64,000 bases of DNA from Natrinema sp046097095. Lineage in GTDB: Archaea > Halobacteriota > Halobacteria > Halobacteriales > Natrialbaceae. Below are positions 52,420 through 61,387 of this stretch, piece by piece. The position numbers and the translations under genes were made by a program. The stretch is taken from contig NZ_CP175698.1 in assembly GCF_046097095.1 (NCBI RefSeq), positions 2,232,001-2,296,000 on the forward strand, read 5' to 3'. The notes under the pieces are model-generated. The model searched no databases. It saw nothing but the letters and a program-made list of their open reading frames with translations, and was not told the DNA's origin. Position 1 is the first letter of the stretch. Each line of letters starts with the position of its first letter.

Positions 52420-54329
52420 TGTGAGAAATCGGGCTGGTTGAGCTCAGAGCGGCGCTTATGGGTGTTCCCAGGCTGAATTCGGTCGACGAACGCACCCCAG
52501 GCCTCTCCGTTCGGGAACCGCAGGTTGTCGCTGTCGTCCCAGGTGTACCCCGCCCGCTCGAGGATGGTTCGCGCCTCCTCGACGTCGTAGCTGTAGCCGG
52601 TCGTTTCGGGGTTGTGCCACTGGGTGAGCGAGGAGATCGGGTTTTCGCCGGCCGGCACCGTCCCTTCGCCCTGCAGGAAGTCTTCGACGAACCCCTGCGA
52701 GTCGACCACTTTCGCCAGCGCGACGCGGAACTCCTTGTCGCGGATGAGCGGACAGGAGAACATGAGTTTCCCGTCGAGCGGCGCGTAGTTGCCGGCCGAC
52801 AGCTGTTCGATCCCGTCGGCGTTGGCCGCGCGGTCGGCCTGCAGCGTCGAGAGTGTCGTCCCGACGGCGTCGATCGAGCCGCTCTGGAGCGAGCCGATCA
52901 GCGCGTCGACGTTGCTCACGTTGATCCAGATAACCCGCTCGATACCGGGGCCGCGCTCGGCCTGGTCGCCCAGCGCGTCGGCCCGCCAGTCGTCGTCGAA
53001 CATCCAGTGGCCGTCGTTGCGCGAGGCCGAGAACCGGGTCCCCTGCTCCCAGTCTTCGAACTCGAAGGGACCGGTGCCGACGGGGGCATCCGGGTTGTGT
53101 TGAGACGGGTTGTCCACGTCCTCCCACCGGTGTTTCGGGATGATGACGCTGCGGACCACTCGCTGGGTCATGAACGCCGCGTCGGGATCTTTCAGGTTGA
53201 ACTGCACCTCGTGATCGCCGAGCACCTCGACGGAGTCGATCGGCTCGTAGAACGGCACCTGACTCGAGGAGGAATACTCCTGGTAGAGCTCGACGGTGAA
53301 TTTCACGTCCTCGGCAGTGAACGACTCGCCGTCGTGCCACTCGACGCCCTCGCGCAGCGTGAGTTCGACGGTCGTCTCGTCGACGAAGCCGCCGCCGGTC
53401 GCGAGCGCGGGGACCACGTTGAGGTCGGGCGTCGCGTCGAACAGTCCGTCGTAGATGAACGTCAATCGCTTTGCCTCCGCGCCGCCCGCCGCCCACGGCA
53501 GATTCAGCGAGTTCATCGACGTGGAGACGCCCTTGACGTAGGTGCGGTTGTCCGTCTCGGGCTGGAGGTTGACCTCGGTCCAGACGAACGAGTCCTTCGT
53601 CGGGCCGTTGCCCGGCGTCTTCACGTAGCCAGACCATCGCTCCGTGTTCGCCGCCGTCACGATGTTCGGGAACAGCGTGATCAGCGCCCCGACGTCCTCG
53701 GCGAAAATCTCCTGTGCCCGGTCGACGAGTTCTTCGCGCTCGGCCCGATCGGTCGTCTGTTCTTGCTCGGTGAGAACCTCCTGCAGTTCGGGATGGTAGT
53801 AGTTGTCGTAGTTCGAGAGCGACTCCTTCGTTCGACGCATCAACAGCGGATTCGGGTCGAGTCCCCGCTGAGGATCGGGGCCGTGCGTGCTCATCGAGAT
53901 CACCGCCTCGAGTCCCTTCGTCGCCCAACTCTGGGCGTAAAGCTGGTTTAACGGCCGGTCGTTGAGCGTGACGGCGATCCCCAGATCGTTCAATCCGCGC
54001 TTGACCATCAACGCGTGTTCGCGCATCCACGGGTCGTCCTCGCTCGAGAACTCGACGGGCAACCGGTCGAGCACCGCGCCCGCGGTCGCACTGTAACCAA
54101 GCGGCGGCGAATCGGCGTCGATCGTCTCCCACTCCCGCCAGTACTGCGTCTCCACCGTCTTCGGCACGCCGTCGGGCACGTCCGGCTCGAGGCTCTGTCC
54201 GCGACTACCGCTACAGCCCGCGAGCGCGCTCGTTCCGAGCGCCGCGGCGGCCGTGGCGACGTAGCTACGCCGCGTGAGCCGGCCGCGATCCCCGGCGACC
54301 GATCCTTCATGATTTTCTTGCTGCGTCAT
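52416..54329 (-). CDS. Peptide/nickel ABC transporter substrate-binding lipoprotein
   Basis: 637 aa. The N-terminus has a Tat motif and lipobox (RLTRRSYVATAAAALG then SALAGCSG), so the mature protein is lipid-anchored outside the cell through the Cys near residue 39. The rest is the SBP_bac_5 fold: DVKFTVELYQEYSSSSQVPF, DPDAAFMTQRVVRSVIIPKHRWEDV and YSYDVEEARTILERAGY. Delivers di/oligopeptides or a related ligand to the DppB-C channel. First gene of the operon; binding to its partner genes is inferred from coupling. Confidence 0.93.
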   Translation of the reverse strand: MTQQENHEGSVAGDRGRLTRRSYVATAAAALGTSALAGCSGSRGQSLEPDVPDGVPKTVETQYWREWETIDADSPPLGYSATAGAVLDRLPVEFSSEDDPWMREHALMVKRGLNDLGIAVTLNDRPLNQLYAQSWATKGLEAVISMSTHGPDPQRGLDPNPLLMRRTKESLSNYDNYYHPELQEVLTEQEQTTDRAEREELVDRAQEIFAEDVGALITLFPNIVTAANTERWSGYVKTPGNGPTKDSFVWTEVNLQPETDNRTYVKGVSTSMNSLNLPWAAGGAEAKRLTFIYDGLFDATPDLNVVPALATGGGFVDETTVELTLREGVEWHDGESFTAEDVKFTVELYQEYSSSSQVPFYEPIDSVEVLGDHEVQFNLKDPDAAFMTQRVVRSVIIPKHRWEDVDNPSQHNPDAPVGTGPFEFEDWEQGTRFSASRNDGHWMFDDDWRADALGDQAERGPGIERVIWINVSNVDALIGSLQSGSIDAVGTTLSTLQADRAANADGIEQLSAGNYAPLDGKLMFSCPLIRDKEFRVALAKVVDSQGFVEDFLQGEGTVPAGENPISSLTQWHNPETTGYSYDVEEARTILERAGYTWDDSDNLRFPNGEAWGAFVDRIQPGNTHKRRSELNQPDFSQ

Positions 54330-54379
54330 CCACCCCCACGTTACGGGCTAACTAGAATCGTTCTACTCCCTATCGCCCT

Positions 54380-54391
54380 CGATAGCTATCG
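54380..54391 (-). promoter_or_regulatory. Palindromic operator candidate of the transporter operon
   Basis: CGATAGCTATCG is a perfect 12-bp palindrome directly after the TATA box at 54394-54401 and before the predicted transcription start. A repressor bound here would block the pre-initiation complex, the common archaeal arrangement. The regulator is not identified. Confidence 0.5.
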
Positions 54392-54393
54392 CT

Positions 54394-54401
54394 CTTTAAA
54401 A
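54394..54401 (-). promoter_or_regulatory. Promoter box A of the peptide-transporter operon
   Basis: TTTTAAAG on the minus strand; predicted start of transcription near 54371 leaves a 5' leader of about 40 bases ending in GGGGGTGG just before the ATG at 54329, a possible ribosome binding site. Confidence 0.5.
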
Positions 54402-54451
54402 CAGGAGTGATAGATCGTCACCTCTCAACCGTCGAGACGGAGTGCGGCCGG

Positions 54452-55141
54452 CTACTCTCGAGGGCCGTAGATGAGCTCCAGCAGCGTTCGCTCGGCGGTT
54501 CGGAGCCGCTCGCTCACCGTCGACTGTGCGATGTCGAGTTCGTCGGCCAGCTCCGTCGCCGAGGCCTCCCGTGGAATGTCGAAGTAGCCGCGATCGTACG
54601 CCGTCTCGAGGACCGCCAACTGGTCGTCGGTGAGCTTCGAAACGAGGACTTCGGTCAGCCGCCCGCTGTCGAGCGGTTCGCCCGGCTCCTCATCCTGGGT
54701 GACCGACAACAGCTCGAACTCGCCGAGGGTCTCCTGGACCTCGTCGGCCATCGCGCGAAACTGGTCCCAGTCGCGTGCGGTCACCACGACCTCGAAGACG
54801 CCGTTCTGGAGGACGATGCGGTTCGGGATCGCCTTCTGGCGCAACACCAGACTCAGGATGAACGGGTAGGACTCGTTCGCGAGGAGTGCAAGCCGTCTGA
54901 TCTCGAGCCCGTCCGACTCGGTCGGAATCTCGCTGTCGTAGAACAGCGACGCGCCGGAGATTCCCTCGATGGCGGGTTCGGGGTCGAACGCGCCGTTCGA
55001 CGCGACGGTCAACGACTCGAGCCACGTGCCGTCCTCCACGTAGAACGCGTTGTCGAGCTCGATGCTCCGAACGCCGTCCAGTTCTCGACGGAGCTCTTCC
55101 ATCACGCCCGTCGGTGCAGTCGTGAACTCGACGCGTAGAAT
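54452..55141 (-). CDS. HTH-10 (Bat-like) transcriptional regulator
   Basis: 229 aa if it begins at an ATT at 55141. Residues about 1-150 are the Bat-type sensor/linker region (FYVEDGTWLESLTVASNGAF; FELLSVTQDEEPGEP); the C-terminal HTH-10 domain is KLTDDQLAVLETAYDRGYFDIPRE followed by ATELADELDIAQSTVSERLRTAERTL. In-frame GTG (55105) and ATG (55102) exist, but they would remove the first beta strand (LRVEFTTAPTG); GGGAGGG lies six bases before ATT and a TATATAT box sits correctly upstream. Encoded just upstream of the transporter operon, it may control it. Confidence 0.85.
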   Translation of the reverse strand: MLRVEFTTAPTGVMEELRRELDGVRSIELDNAFYVEDGTWLESLTVASNGAFDPEPAIEGISGASLFYDSEIPTESDGLEIRRLALLANESYPFILSLVLRQKAIPNRIVLQNGVFEVVVTARDWDQFRAMADEVQETLGEFELLSVTQDEEPGEPLDSGRLTEVLVSKLTDDQLAVLETAYDRGYFDIPREASATELADELDIAQSTVSERLRTAERTLLELIYGPRE

Positions 55142-55147
55142 TGGCGA

Positions 55148-55154
55148 CCCTCCC
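55148..55154 (-). promoter_or_regulatory. Ribosome binding site indicating a non-standard start
   Basis: GGGAGGG on the minus strand, six bases before the ATT at 55141-55139. It is the wrong distance (about 40 bases) from the GTG/ATG at 55105-55100. Confidence 0.5.
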
Positions 55155-55178
55155 TACAGGGTAGAGTCCGATCCCGTC

Positions 55179-55185
55179 ATATATA
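55179..55185 (-). promoter_or_regulatory. Promoter box A of the HTH-10 regulator gene
   Basis: TATATAT on the minus strand; a start about 25 bases downstream (near 55155) would place GGGAGGG at the very 5' end of the message. Confidence 0.5.
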
Positions 55186-55210
55186 GCTCACGCTTATCAC
55201 GGGTGGGCCG

Positions 55211-56692
55211 TCACGTCACGAGCGGCCAGTAAATGAGCCACGAGAGGGCTGCAACCGCGGCGGAGAGCAGCATCGTCACGAGGCCGAACGCGGCAACGTC
55301 CCGGTGTGAGAGCGGCCCGCGATCCATCGACACCAGCACCGCCGTCGTGTTGAACGGCAGGATCGTCGTCGAACCGACGACCAGCAACACCGTCAACGCG
55401 AGAAACAGCCGGTTAATCTCGAAGACGGCCGCGAGCTCGAGCACGATCGGGAGCGCGACGACGATCGCCGCCGAGCCGGTCGAGAACAGCACGCGGATCA
55501 CGACGGCGAGTGCGATCAGTACCGCGACGACCTGCCAGCCCGCCAGCGCCTCGAGGGGAAGCCATCGCGTTAGCACGTCGATGACGGCTCGAATTGCGCC
55601 GGTGGTCTCCATGGCGTCCAGAATCGACAGCATCGCTCCGATGAGAAAGACGATGCCCCAGTTTACGTCCGCGATGTCCTCGGCTGTGATAACGCCGGCT
55701 GGCGGGACCGAAAGCGCCGTGACCGCCGCGACGGCCGGCAACACCGTGGGCAGCCCGACGAACGAGCCCGCGATCCAGCCCGCGATCGCTCCGCAGAGCA
55801 CGAGGCCGACGAGCCGCTGATCGCGGGTCAGCGCGGCCGGTCCGTCGCCGTCGGCTTCCAGTCGGCTTCCGTCGTCCGTTGTCGGCGGAATCGCATCGTC
55901 GGCTTCGTCCGGTCGGAGTCCCTCGGCCGCATCGAGCGTCGCCTCACCGTCGACGCGCACGAAGAGTCCCGCGGCGACGGCCGCCAGTCCGTACAGGACG
56001 AGCGTCGGCGGTATCATCAACACCGCCCAGTCGACCCACGTGATCGGCCGCACCGACCGCGCGACGATCTCGGAGGTGACAAGCGCCATCCCGCCACCGG
56101 TCATCAGCGCCATCGACGCGATCGGGTTGACGTGGCCGAGGACGAGAAACGCCGCGCGCTCGAAGCCGTCGTCGCCCGATCCGAACGCGCCCGCAAGCCG
56201 CTTTACGACCGGGACGAACGTCACCGCACGCGCCATCGCCGACGGCATCACGAGCGCCAGCGCGAGCACGCTTCCCGCGACCGACTGCAGCGCCCGACGC
56301 GGCGTGCTGTCGACGCTCAGCAGGCGACGCGCCAGCCGCCGATCGAGCCCGACGCTCGTCGTGGCGTCGGCCAACAACAGCAGCGCCAGAAGGAAGAACA
56401 CGAGCGTCGATGTGAAACCGGTCGTCGCCGCGTCGAACGAGTCGACGGCCCCCAGCGCGAACAGTAACGTGACGCTGCACAGGCTCGAGACGACGTACGG
56501 CACGGGCCGAGTCAGCCACAGGGCAAGCGCCGAGAGGAACACCGCCAGCGCCCGCTGCCCCTCGACGGACAGCGACGGCGGCGGGTCGAGCGTCGTTCCG
56601 ACGACGAGGACGGCGGCGGCCGCGACCAGTCCGATCGTCTCCTGTGACACCGGTATCTCGCGCGGCGACCGCTCGCCGTCTCGGCCTCCCAT
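55211..56692 (-). CDS. SLC13 / DASS-family anion permease
   Basis: 493 aa from the ATG at 56692 (a GTG six codons upstream is possible). About eleven membrane segments. Two inverted substrate-binding repeats: LVMPSAMARAVTFVPVVKRL near residue 150 and ILPFNTTAVLVSMDRG near 445, each following a helix hairpin. The central loop (about 255-300) is acidic. Members move dicarboxylates, sulfate or phosphate with Na+; which one is not readable. No neighbour explains the substrate. Confidence 0.85.
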   Translation of the reverse strand: MGGRDGERSPREIPVSQETIGLVAAAAVLVVGTTLDPPPSLSVEGQRALAVFLSALALWLTRPVPYVVSSLCSVTLLFALGAVDSFDAATTGFTSTLVFFLLALLLLADATTSVGLDRRLARRLLSVDSTPRRALQSVAGSVLALALVMPSAMARAVTFVPVVKRLAGAFGSGDDGFERAAFLVLGHVNPIASMALMTGGGMALVTSEIVARSVRPITWVDWAVLMIPPTLVLYGLAAVAAGLFVRVDGEATLDAAEGLRPDEADDAIPPTTDDGSRLEADGDGPAALTRDQRLVGLVLCGAIAGWIAGSFVGLPTVLPAVAAVTALSVPPAGVITAEDIADVNWGIVFLIGAMLSILDAMETTGAIRAVIDVLTRWLPLEALAGWQVVAVLIALAVVIRVLFSTGSAAIVVALPIVLELAAVFEINRLFLALTVLLVVGSTTILPFNTTAVLVSMDRGPLSHRDVAAFGLVTMLLSAAVAALSWLIYWPLVT

Positions 56693-56870
56693 TACCCGCA
56701 CCGTCGCCACACCCGCTCAAGAATCTGGTGACACTGCGCCGAGAGCGAGCGTTCGGCGGTGCTCGAGTCGTACGAGGTCCGTTCGAAGCTCGACCTATCG
56801 ATCAGGCTCGGCGGCGGCCGCGACCCCGCTCGAGCGGGACCATTTTGTCGTTTCGCCGTAATCCTCCGCT

Positions 56871-57326
56871 ATGAGACTTCGACGACCGCGTCGGCCACAG
56901 CAGTTCCGGCTCGCGGACTCGGCCCAGCAGATCGTCGGCGGCATCCTGCTTGCGGGTCCGTTCGTGGTTACCCAGGAGGTCTGGGACCTCGCGGCGAGTA
57001 TGAACCTGTTTCAGACGCTCGGGACCGTTATCGTCGTATTCGGAATCGGCTACGGGGCGTTGTACGCGGCGGACACGACTCGCGACGCCGACGGCGAACA
57101 GGACGTCGCGGGCGTCCCGCTTCGCTTTATCTCGCTGATGCTCGTCTCGTTTGGCTCGGTGACGGTGCTTGCGCTCCTACTGGACGCGCCCGACACCTTC
57201 CTCGAGGAGGCCGCCTCGACCCGGACTGTCGTCGAGACGACCTTCACGGCCGTGAGCGTCGGCTCGGTCTTCAGCGTCATCGGCGCGGCGACGGCCGATA
57301 GCATCTTCTCGAAACAGAACGGGTGA
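56871..57326 (+). CDS. DUF2391 (TIGR02587-like) integral membrane protein
   Basis: 151 aa with four membrane segments (residues about 22-42, 48-68, 84-105 and 118-138). IVGGILLAGPFVVTQEVWDLA and TRTVVETTFTAVSVGSVFSVIGAATAD match the DUF2391 / TIGR02587 pattern. An Arg-rich N-terminus should face the cytoplasm. Function unknown. Confidence 0.8.
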   Translation: MRLRRPRRPQQFRLADSAQQIVGGILLAGPFVVTQEVWDLAASMNLFQTLGTVIVVFGIGYGALYAADTTRDADGEQDVAGVPLRFISLMLVSFGSVTVLALLLDAPDTFLEEAASTRTVVETTFTAVSVGSVFSVIGAATADSIFSKQNG

Positions 57327-57477
57327 GTTCCGGCAGCCGCAGGCGGAACCCCCGTCCGGGTACCACGAACGCGTGTACGACGGTTTCCAGCCCGAAGAGC
57401 GACGAGAGAACCGGCAGCGCACCGTGTCACAGTCGCAAGGCGATGACTTTTCCGACCCACGACCCGACGCGAAATCG

Positions 57478-58182
57478 ATGGCATCTGCTCTGTTCGTCGT
57501 CAGCGAAGAAGGCTACTGGGGCGAAGAGTGCGCGAATCCGCTCGACGCGCTCAGAACCGAAGACTTCGATATTGACGTTGCGACCCCGTCGGGATCGAAA
57601 CCGGTCATCGACGAGACGTCGCTGGACACCGACAGTCCCTTTGTCACCGAGGAGGCCGCGGAGCTCGCACAGGAAATCCACGAGGGGTACGAGGGGATCG
57701 AGAACCCCGAGCCGATCGCGAGCGTCGACGCGGCGGGCTACGACGTGGTCGCGTTCCCGGGCGGCCACGGGACGATGTGGGACATCAACACCGACGTCCA
57801 CGCCCGCACGCTCTTGCGTGACGCCGTCGAGGGCGACGACGGCAAAGCGATGGTGGTCTGTCACGCCGCCGGACTGTTCGCGTTCACCCGCGACAGCGAC
57901 GGCGATTACCTGGTCGCGGACCGCGATGTGACCGGGTTTCCCAACGAGTGGGAGGCGGACATCGTTGACGAGTACGATCGCCTGCCCGACGGGCGTAAAC
58001 TCCCCTACTGGGTCGAGGACGAGGTGCGGGCCGTCGGCGCTGACTGGGACGCCGAACCAGACGCCGAGGAGAGCGTCACCGTCGACGGCGACCTGATCAC
58101 TGCCCGTGGCCCCCTGTCTTCCGGCGCTGCGGCTGACGCGCTACTGTCGGAACTCGGCGTCGAGGCGTCCGCGAGCGACTGA
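57478..58182 (+). CDS. DJ-1/PfpI family protein, Hsp31-like glutamine amidotransferase fold
   Basis: 234 aa. Conserved nucleophile Cys in VVCHAAGLFAF (near residue 123), acidic partner in EEGYWGEE at the N-terminus, and VVAFPGGHGTMWDI near 90. Hsp31-type members act as deglycases/glyoxalases or chaperones. The ATG at 57478 (MASALFVVSEEG) is the family start; the frame is open 35 codons further upstream but that part is unlike the family. Cytoplasmic. Confidence 0.9.
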   Translation: MASALFVVSEEGYWGEECANPLDALRTEDFDIDVATPSGSKPVIDETSLDTDSPFVTEEAAELAQEIHEGYEGIENPEPIASVDAAGYDVVAFPGGHGTMWDINTDVHARTLLRDAVEGDDGKAMVVCHAAGLFAFTRDSDGDYLVADRDVTGFPNEWEADIVDEYDRLPDGRKLPYWVEDEVRAVGADWDAEPDAEESVTVDGDLITARGPLSSGAAADALLSELGVEASASD

Positions 58183-58259
58183 TCACCCGCGGGAACGCAC
58201 GCGGCCCGTAACACGATACCGGCGCACTCCCGTCCTTCGGGGGTGAGAGGGAGTCGACG

Positions 58260-59078
58260 CTAGAGATACGATTCGTCGTACGATTCCCCGGATCGCTCCG
58301 CGTGGGTGTTTCCGCAGTCGCCACACTCGAGGCGATCCATGTTGTCCATCGAAATGTCAAGCGAGCCGCAGTTCGCACAATAGAAGCCGTACTGCTCGGT
58401 GAGATCGGCGTCTTCGTAGGTGACGTAAAACGAGGCGGCGGTCCCGGACTCCGCCTCGTCGCGGGCGACGTACACCGTCTCGCCGTCGTCGGTCGTCGTC
58501 AGATTGCCGTCGGTCGATTCCGTTTCGGGGAACGACTCCTCGTCCGCGTCCTCGGTTGTCGACTCGTTCGGCAGCGTCGCGTCGACGTCTGGATCCGTGT
58601 ACACGTACTTGACGAACGATTCCTCGGCGATGTCGACCCGTCGGTCGCCGTCGTGCTCGAGGCCGAGCCGTTCGACGAACCCGTGGCCCTCGGTGTTGGC
58701 CTCGAGGACGGTAACACAGACGTACTCGGCATCCTCGTCCCGAAGGGCTTCGTTCGCGGCGTCGTACAGCTCCGTCCCGATCCCCTGTCCCCGGTGTTCC
58801 GGATCGACGAACAGCCAGTTCACCTCGCCCCAGTCGCCCGCGAGACGGCCTTCGACGACGCCGGTGATGGTCGCCTCCTCGATATCCTCGCCGGTTTCGG
58901 CGACGCGAAGCACGGTGGTCTCGTCCTCGAGCGCGTCGGCGACGGCGTCGTCAGCGAACTGTTCGTCGGCCACCGCGTCGATCTGTTCCGGGCTGAGCCT
59001 GAACGAAGTCGTCATCGAACTGTCGACGACCTCACGGATCCGCGCGGCCTCGTCCGGGTCTGGTTCCCGAATTGCCAT
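58260..59078 (-). CDS. GNAT acetyltransferase fused to a zinc-ribbon domain
   Basis: 272 aa. Residues about 1-165 are a GNAT fold with acetyl-CoA pyrophosphate loop PEHRGQGIGTELYDAA near 92-107 and FVERLGLEHDGDRRVDI near 133-150. Residues about 205-272 carry CANCGSLDISMDNMDRLECGDCG, a four-Cys zinc ribbon as in haloarchaeal DUF5816. The acidic linker between them is about 35 residues. Substrate unknown; the ribbon suggests binding to protein or nucleic acid. Confidence 0.88.
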   Translation of the reverse strand: MAIREPDPDEAARIREVVDSSMTTSFRLSPEQIDAVADEQFADDAVADALEDETTVLRVAETGEDIEEATITGVVEGRLAGDWGEVNWLFVDPEHRGQGIGTELYDAANEALRDEDAEYVCVTVLEANTEGHGFVERLGLEHDGDRRVDIAEESFVKYVYTDPDVDATLPNESTTEDADEESFPETESTDGNLTTTDDGETVYVARDEAESGTAASFYVTYEDADLTEQYGFYCANCGSLDISMDNMDRLECGDCGNTHAERSGESYDESYL

Positions 59079-59234
59079 ATTTACGATTCGGTATCAGATC
59101 GGATAAGATGGCTGCCGGCGGAAACAAGCGACGGCGGTCGTCCGAGTTCCTCACGCCCGCCGCCACGCCAGTGGTGACCACCGGCCAACCGACGCCGAGG
59201 ACGACGCCCTGCGTGGTACTCCCCCGATGCCGTC

Positions 59235-60881
59235 CTACCCGTCGTCCCGGAGGGACCGCCGCTGGATCTTGCCCGTCGTCGTGGTCGGCAGCGTTTCTAC
59301 GAATTCGATGTGCTGGGGATACTCATACTCGGCGAGCCGGTCGCGGACCAATTCGCGGATCTCCTCGCGAAGCGCCTCAGGGTCGTACTCGTCGGTGGCG
59401 GGCTCGACGAACGCCTTGATCGCCTCGCCGCGGGTGTCGTCGGGGACGCCGACGACGCCGGCCTGCTCGGCGGCCTCGTGGGTGAGGATCGCGTCCTCGA
59501 CCTCCATCGGCCCCACGCGGTAGCCGCTCGTAAGGATCACGTCGTCTGCCCGCGAGACGAACCACAGGTAGCCGTCCTCGTCACGCTCGACGAGGTCGTC
59601 GGTCAGGAACCATCCCTCCTCGGTCCGCTTGTTCGCCGTCTTCTCCGGCAGTTCGTGGTACTCGTCGAAAAACACCCGGCGATCGCCCGGTTTGACGGCG
59701 AGCTCGCCGACCTCGCCGCGCTCGAGCCGTTCGTGCGTGTCCGGGTCGAGCACGGCGACCTCGTAGCCGGGGAAGGGTTTGCCCATGCTGCCCGGCCGCG
59801 TGTCGAACCACGTCTCGGCGTTGCCGACGACGAGGTTGAGCTCGGTCTGGCCGTAGAACTCGTTGATCGCCACGTCCTCGAACGTCGACTCGACCCAGTC
59901 AACGACCTCCGAGGTGAGCGGCTCGCCGGCCGACCCGAACGTCTCGAGCGAGAGGTCGTAGGCGTCCTCGGGATCGTCGACGCCCATCAGTATCCGGAGC
60001 GCGGTCGGGGGCATGAACGCCTTGGTCACGTCGTGGCGCTCCATGAGCTCGTAGGCCTCCGCGGGGTCGAACCCGTCGCGGGGCCAGCCGACGATGGAAC
60101 AGCCGTGGTGCCACGCCGCGAACAGCGTCCCACCTAGTGCCGCGCCCCACGCCCAGTCGGCCGGCGTCCACAGGGTGGCCTCGCCCGCCGCGAGCCCCTG
60201 ATCGAAGTAGTTGTACGCCGCGGCGGCCCGACCGAGCCAGAGCGCGTGGCTGTGACGCACCCCCTTCGGCGGCCCCGTCGACCCGCTCGTATACATGATC
60301 GCCGTCGGCGTCGCCGGCGTCGAGTCGTAGACCTCGATGCTGGGCTCGTAGGCAGCCACGAGGTCGTCGAACGCGCGAGCCTCTCCCGCGACCGACTCGC
60401 CGTCGCCGAGTTCGATCACGTGCTCGAGCGCGGGGCACTCCTCGCGGATCTCGTCGACCGTCTCGCGGACGCTCGGATCGACGACGACGGCTTTCGCCTC
60501 GCTGTCCGCCAGCCGGTACTGTAGGGCGTCGCGACCGAACAGCACCGTCAGGGGGACCGACACCGCGCCGAGTTTCCAGTTCGCGAGGTGGGTCAACGGG
60601 TTCTGTGGTTTCTGCGGGACGACGACGCCCACGCGGTCGCCGGCCCCGACGCCGAGGTCTGCCAGCGCGGCCGCGAGGCGGTCCGACCGCTCGTCGAGGT
60701 CGTCGAAGGAGTAGGTCTCGAGGCCCGACACGGGGTCTTCGTAGCGCAGCGCCGTTCGGCTCGTGTCCTCGTGTTTCCGCAGAAAGTCAACGGCCGGATT
60801 ATACTCGTCGGGGAGGTCCCACGCGAACTCCTCGCGGGCCCGCTCGTAGTCGTCGTACGTCGGCATGACGGTCCAGCTCAT
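59235..60881 (-). CDS. Acyl-CoA synthetase (AMP-forming)
   Basis: 548 aa, ANL superfamily, medium-chain/acetyl-CoA-synthetase-like. P-loop TSGSTGPPKGVRHSHA near residue 175, A4-type FGSAGEPLTSEVV, A5 INEFYGQTELN near 330, A7-A8 GWFLTDDLVERDEDGYLWFVSRADDVI and the A10 catalytic Lys in LPTTTTGKIQRRSL near the end. Activates a carboxylic acid as acyl-CoA. Start at 60881; the ATG five codons later (60866) is also possible. Single gene; substrate unknown. Confidence 0.93.
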   Translation of the reverse strand: MSWTVMPTYDDYERAREEFAWDLPDEYNPAVDFLRKHEDTSRTALRYEDPVSGLETYSFDDLDERSDRLAAALADLGVGAGDRVGVVVPQKPQNPLTHLANWKLGAVSVPLTVLFGRDALQYRLADSEAKAVVVDPSVRETVDEIREECPALEHVIELGDGESVAGEARAFDDLVAAYEPSIEVYDSTPATPTAIMYTSGSTGPPKGVRHSHALWLGRAAAAYNYFDQGLAAGEATLWTPADWAWGAALGGTLFAAWHHGCSIVGWPRDGFDPAEAYELMERHDVTKAFMPPTALRILMGVDDPEDAYDLSLETFGSAGEPLTSEVVDWVESTFEDVAINEFYGQTELNLVVGNAETWFDTRPGSMGKPFPGYEVAVLDPDTHERLERGEVGELAVKPGDRRVFFDEYHELPEKTANKRTEEGWFLTDDLVERDEDGYLWFVSRADDVILTSGYRVGPMEVEDAILTHEAAEQAGVVGVPDDTRGEAIKAFVEPATDEYDPEALREEIRELVRDRLAEYEYPQHIEFVETLPTTTTGKIQRRSLRDDG

Positions 60882-60978
60882 ACTGCGGCGTACCGGGGCC
60901 AGCACATAGCGTTTTTCGACGCGTGCAAACAATAAGAGCCGTAACGTCTGCGTTCGAGCGGGTCGTACGGAAGTCAGA

Positions 60979-61233
60979 TTACTCCGCGTCGGTCTCGTCG
61001 GCGTCGGTCTCGTCGTCTTCGCCGTCCTCGTTCGTCGATTCCGCGTCCGCTTCGTCTTCTCCCGCCGTTTCCGCCTCGCCTTCGACTGCCACTTCCGCTT
61101 CGACTTCGATTGTCAGCCCGTCCGCCTCGAGTTCGCCCTCGAACTCGCGTTCGTCCCCGACTTCGATCTCGAGTTCGTTCGAGTCAACCTCCACTTCGAC
61201 CTCGACGTCGACGGTGACTTCGGCGTCGTCCAT
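60979..61233 (-). CDS. Very acidic low-complexity protein
   Basis: 84 aa. N-terminal half alternates Val and Glu/Asp (VTVDVEVEVEVDSNELEIEV; LTIEVEAEVAVEGEAE), which suits beta structure; the C-terminal half is an Asp/Glu-rich tail. Almost no Lys or Arg. ATG at 61233 used. Composition is typical of haloarchaeal acidic proteins, and it is divergent from the Rieske gene, whose start is 154 bases away. No function recognised. Confidence 0.55.
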   Translation of the reverse strand: MDDAEVTVDVEVEVEVDSNELEIEVGDEREFEGELEADGLTIEVEAEVAVEGEAETAGEDEADAESTNEDGEDDETDADETDAE

Positions 61234-61358
61234 ACCAGTCCGTTCTCGGGGCACCACTAAAGACATACCGTCGTGTTTTCAGCGGTCGAACACGCCACCC
61301 ACCTCGCGATACCGCCTGACTGGAGCGGTCCCAACCGGGACGATACCGGTCCGGAACA

Positions 61359-61366
61359 TATTTTTA
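61359..61366 (+). promoter_or_regulatory. Promoter box A of the Rieske gene
   Basis: TATTTTTA, 22-29 bases before the ATG at 61388. A GGAGG ribosome site also stands at 61381-61385, an unusual combination of leaderless-type spacing and Shine-Dalgarno. Confidence 0.5.
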
Positions 61367-61387
61367 GGCTGGCCGAAAAAGGAGGCT

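Noticed and set aside
55233..55820. Large Ser/Thr-rich plus-strand frames over the SLC13 gene
   Set aside because: Typical antisense shadows of a GC-rich membrane protein gene.
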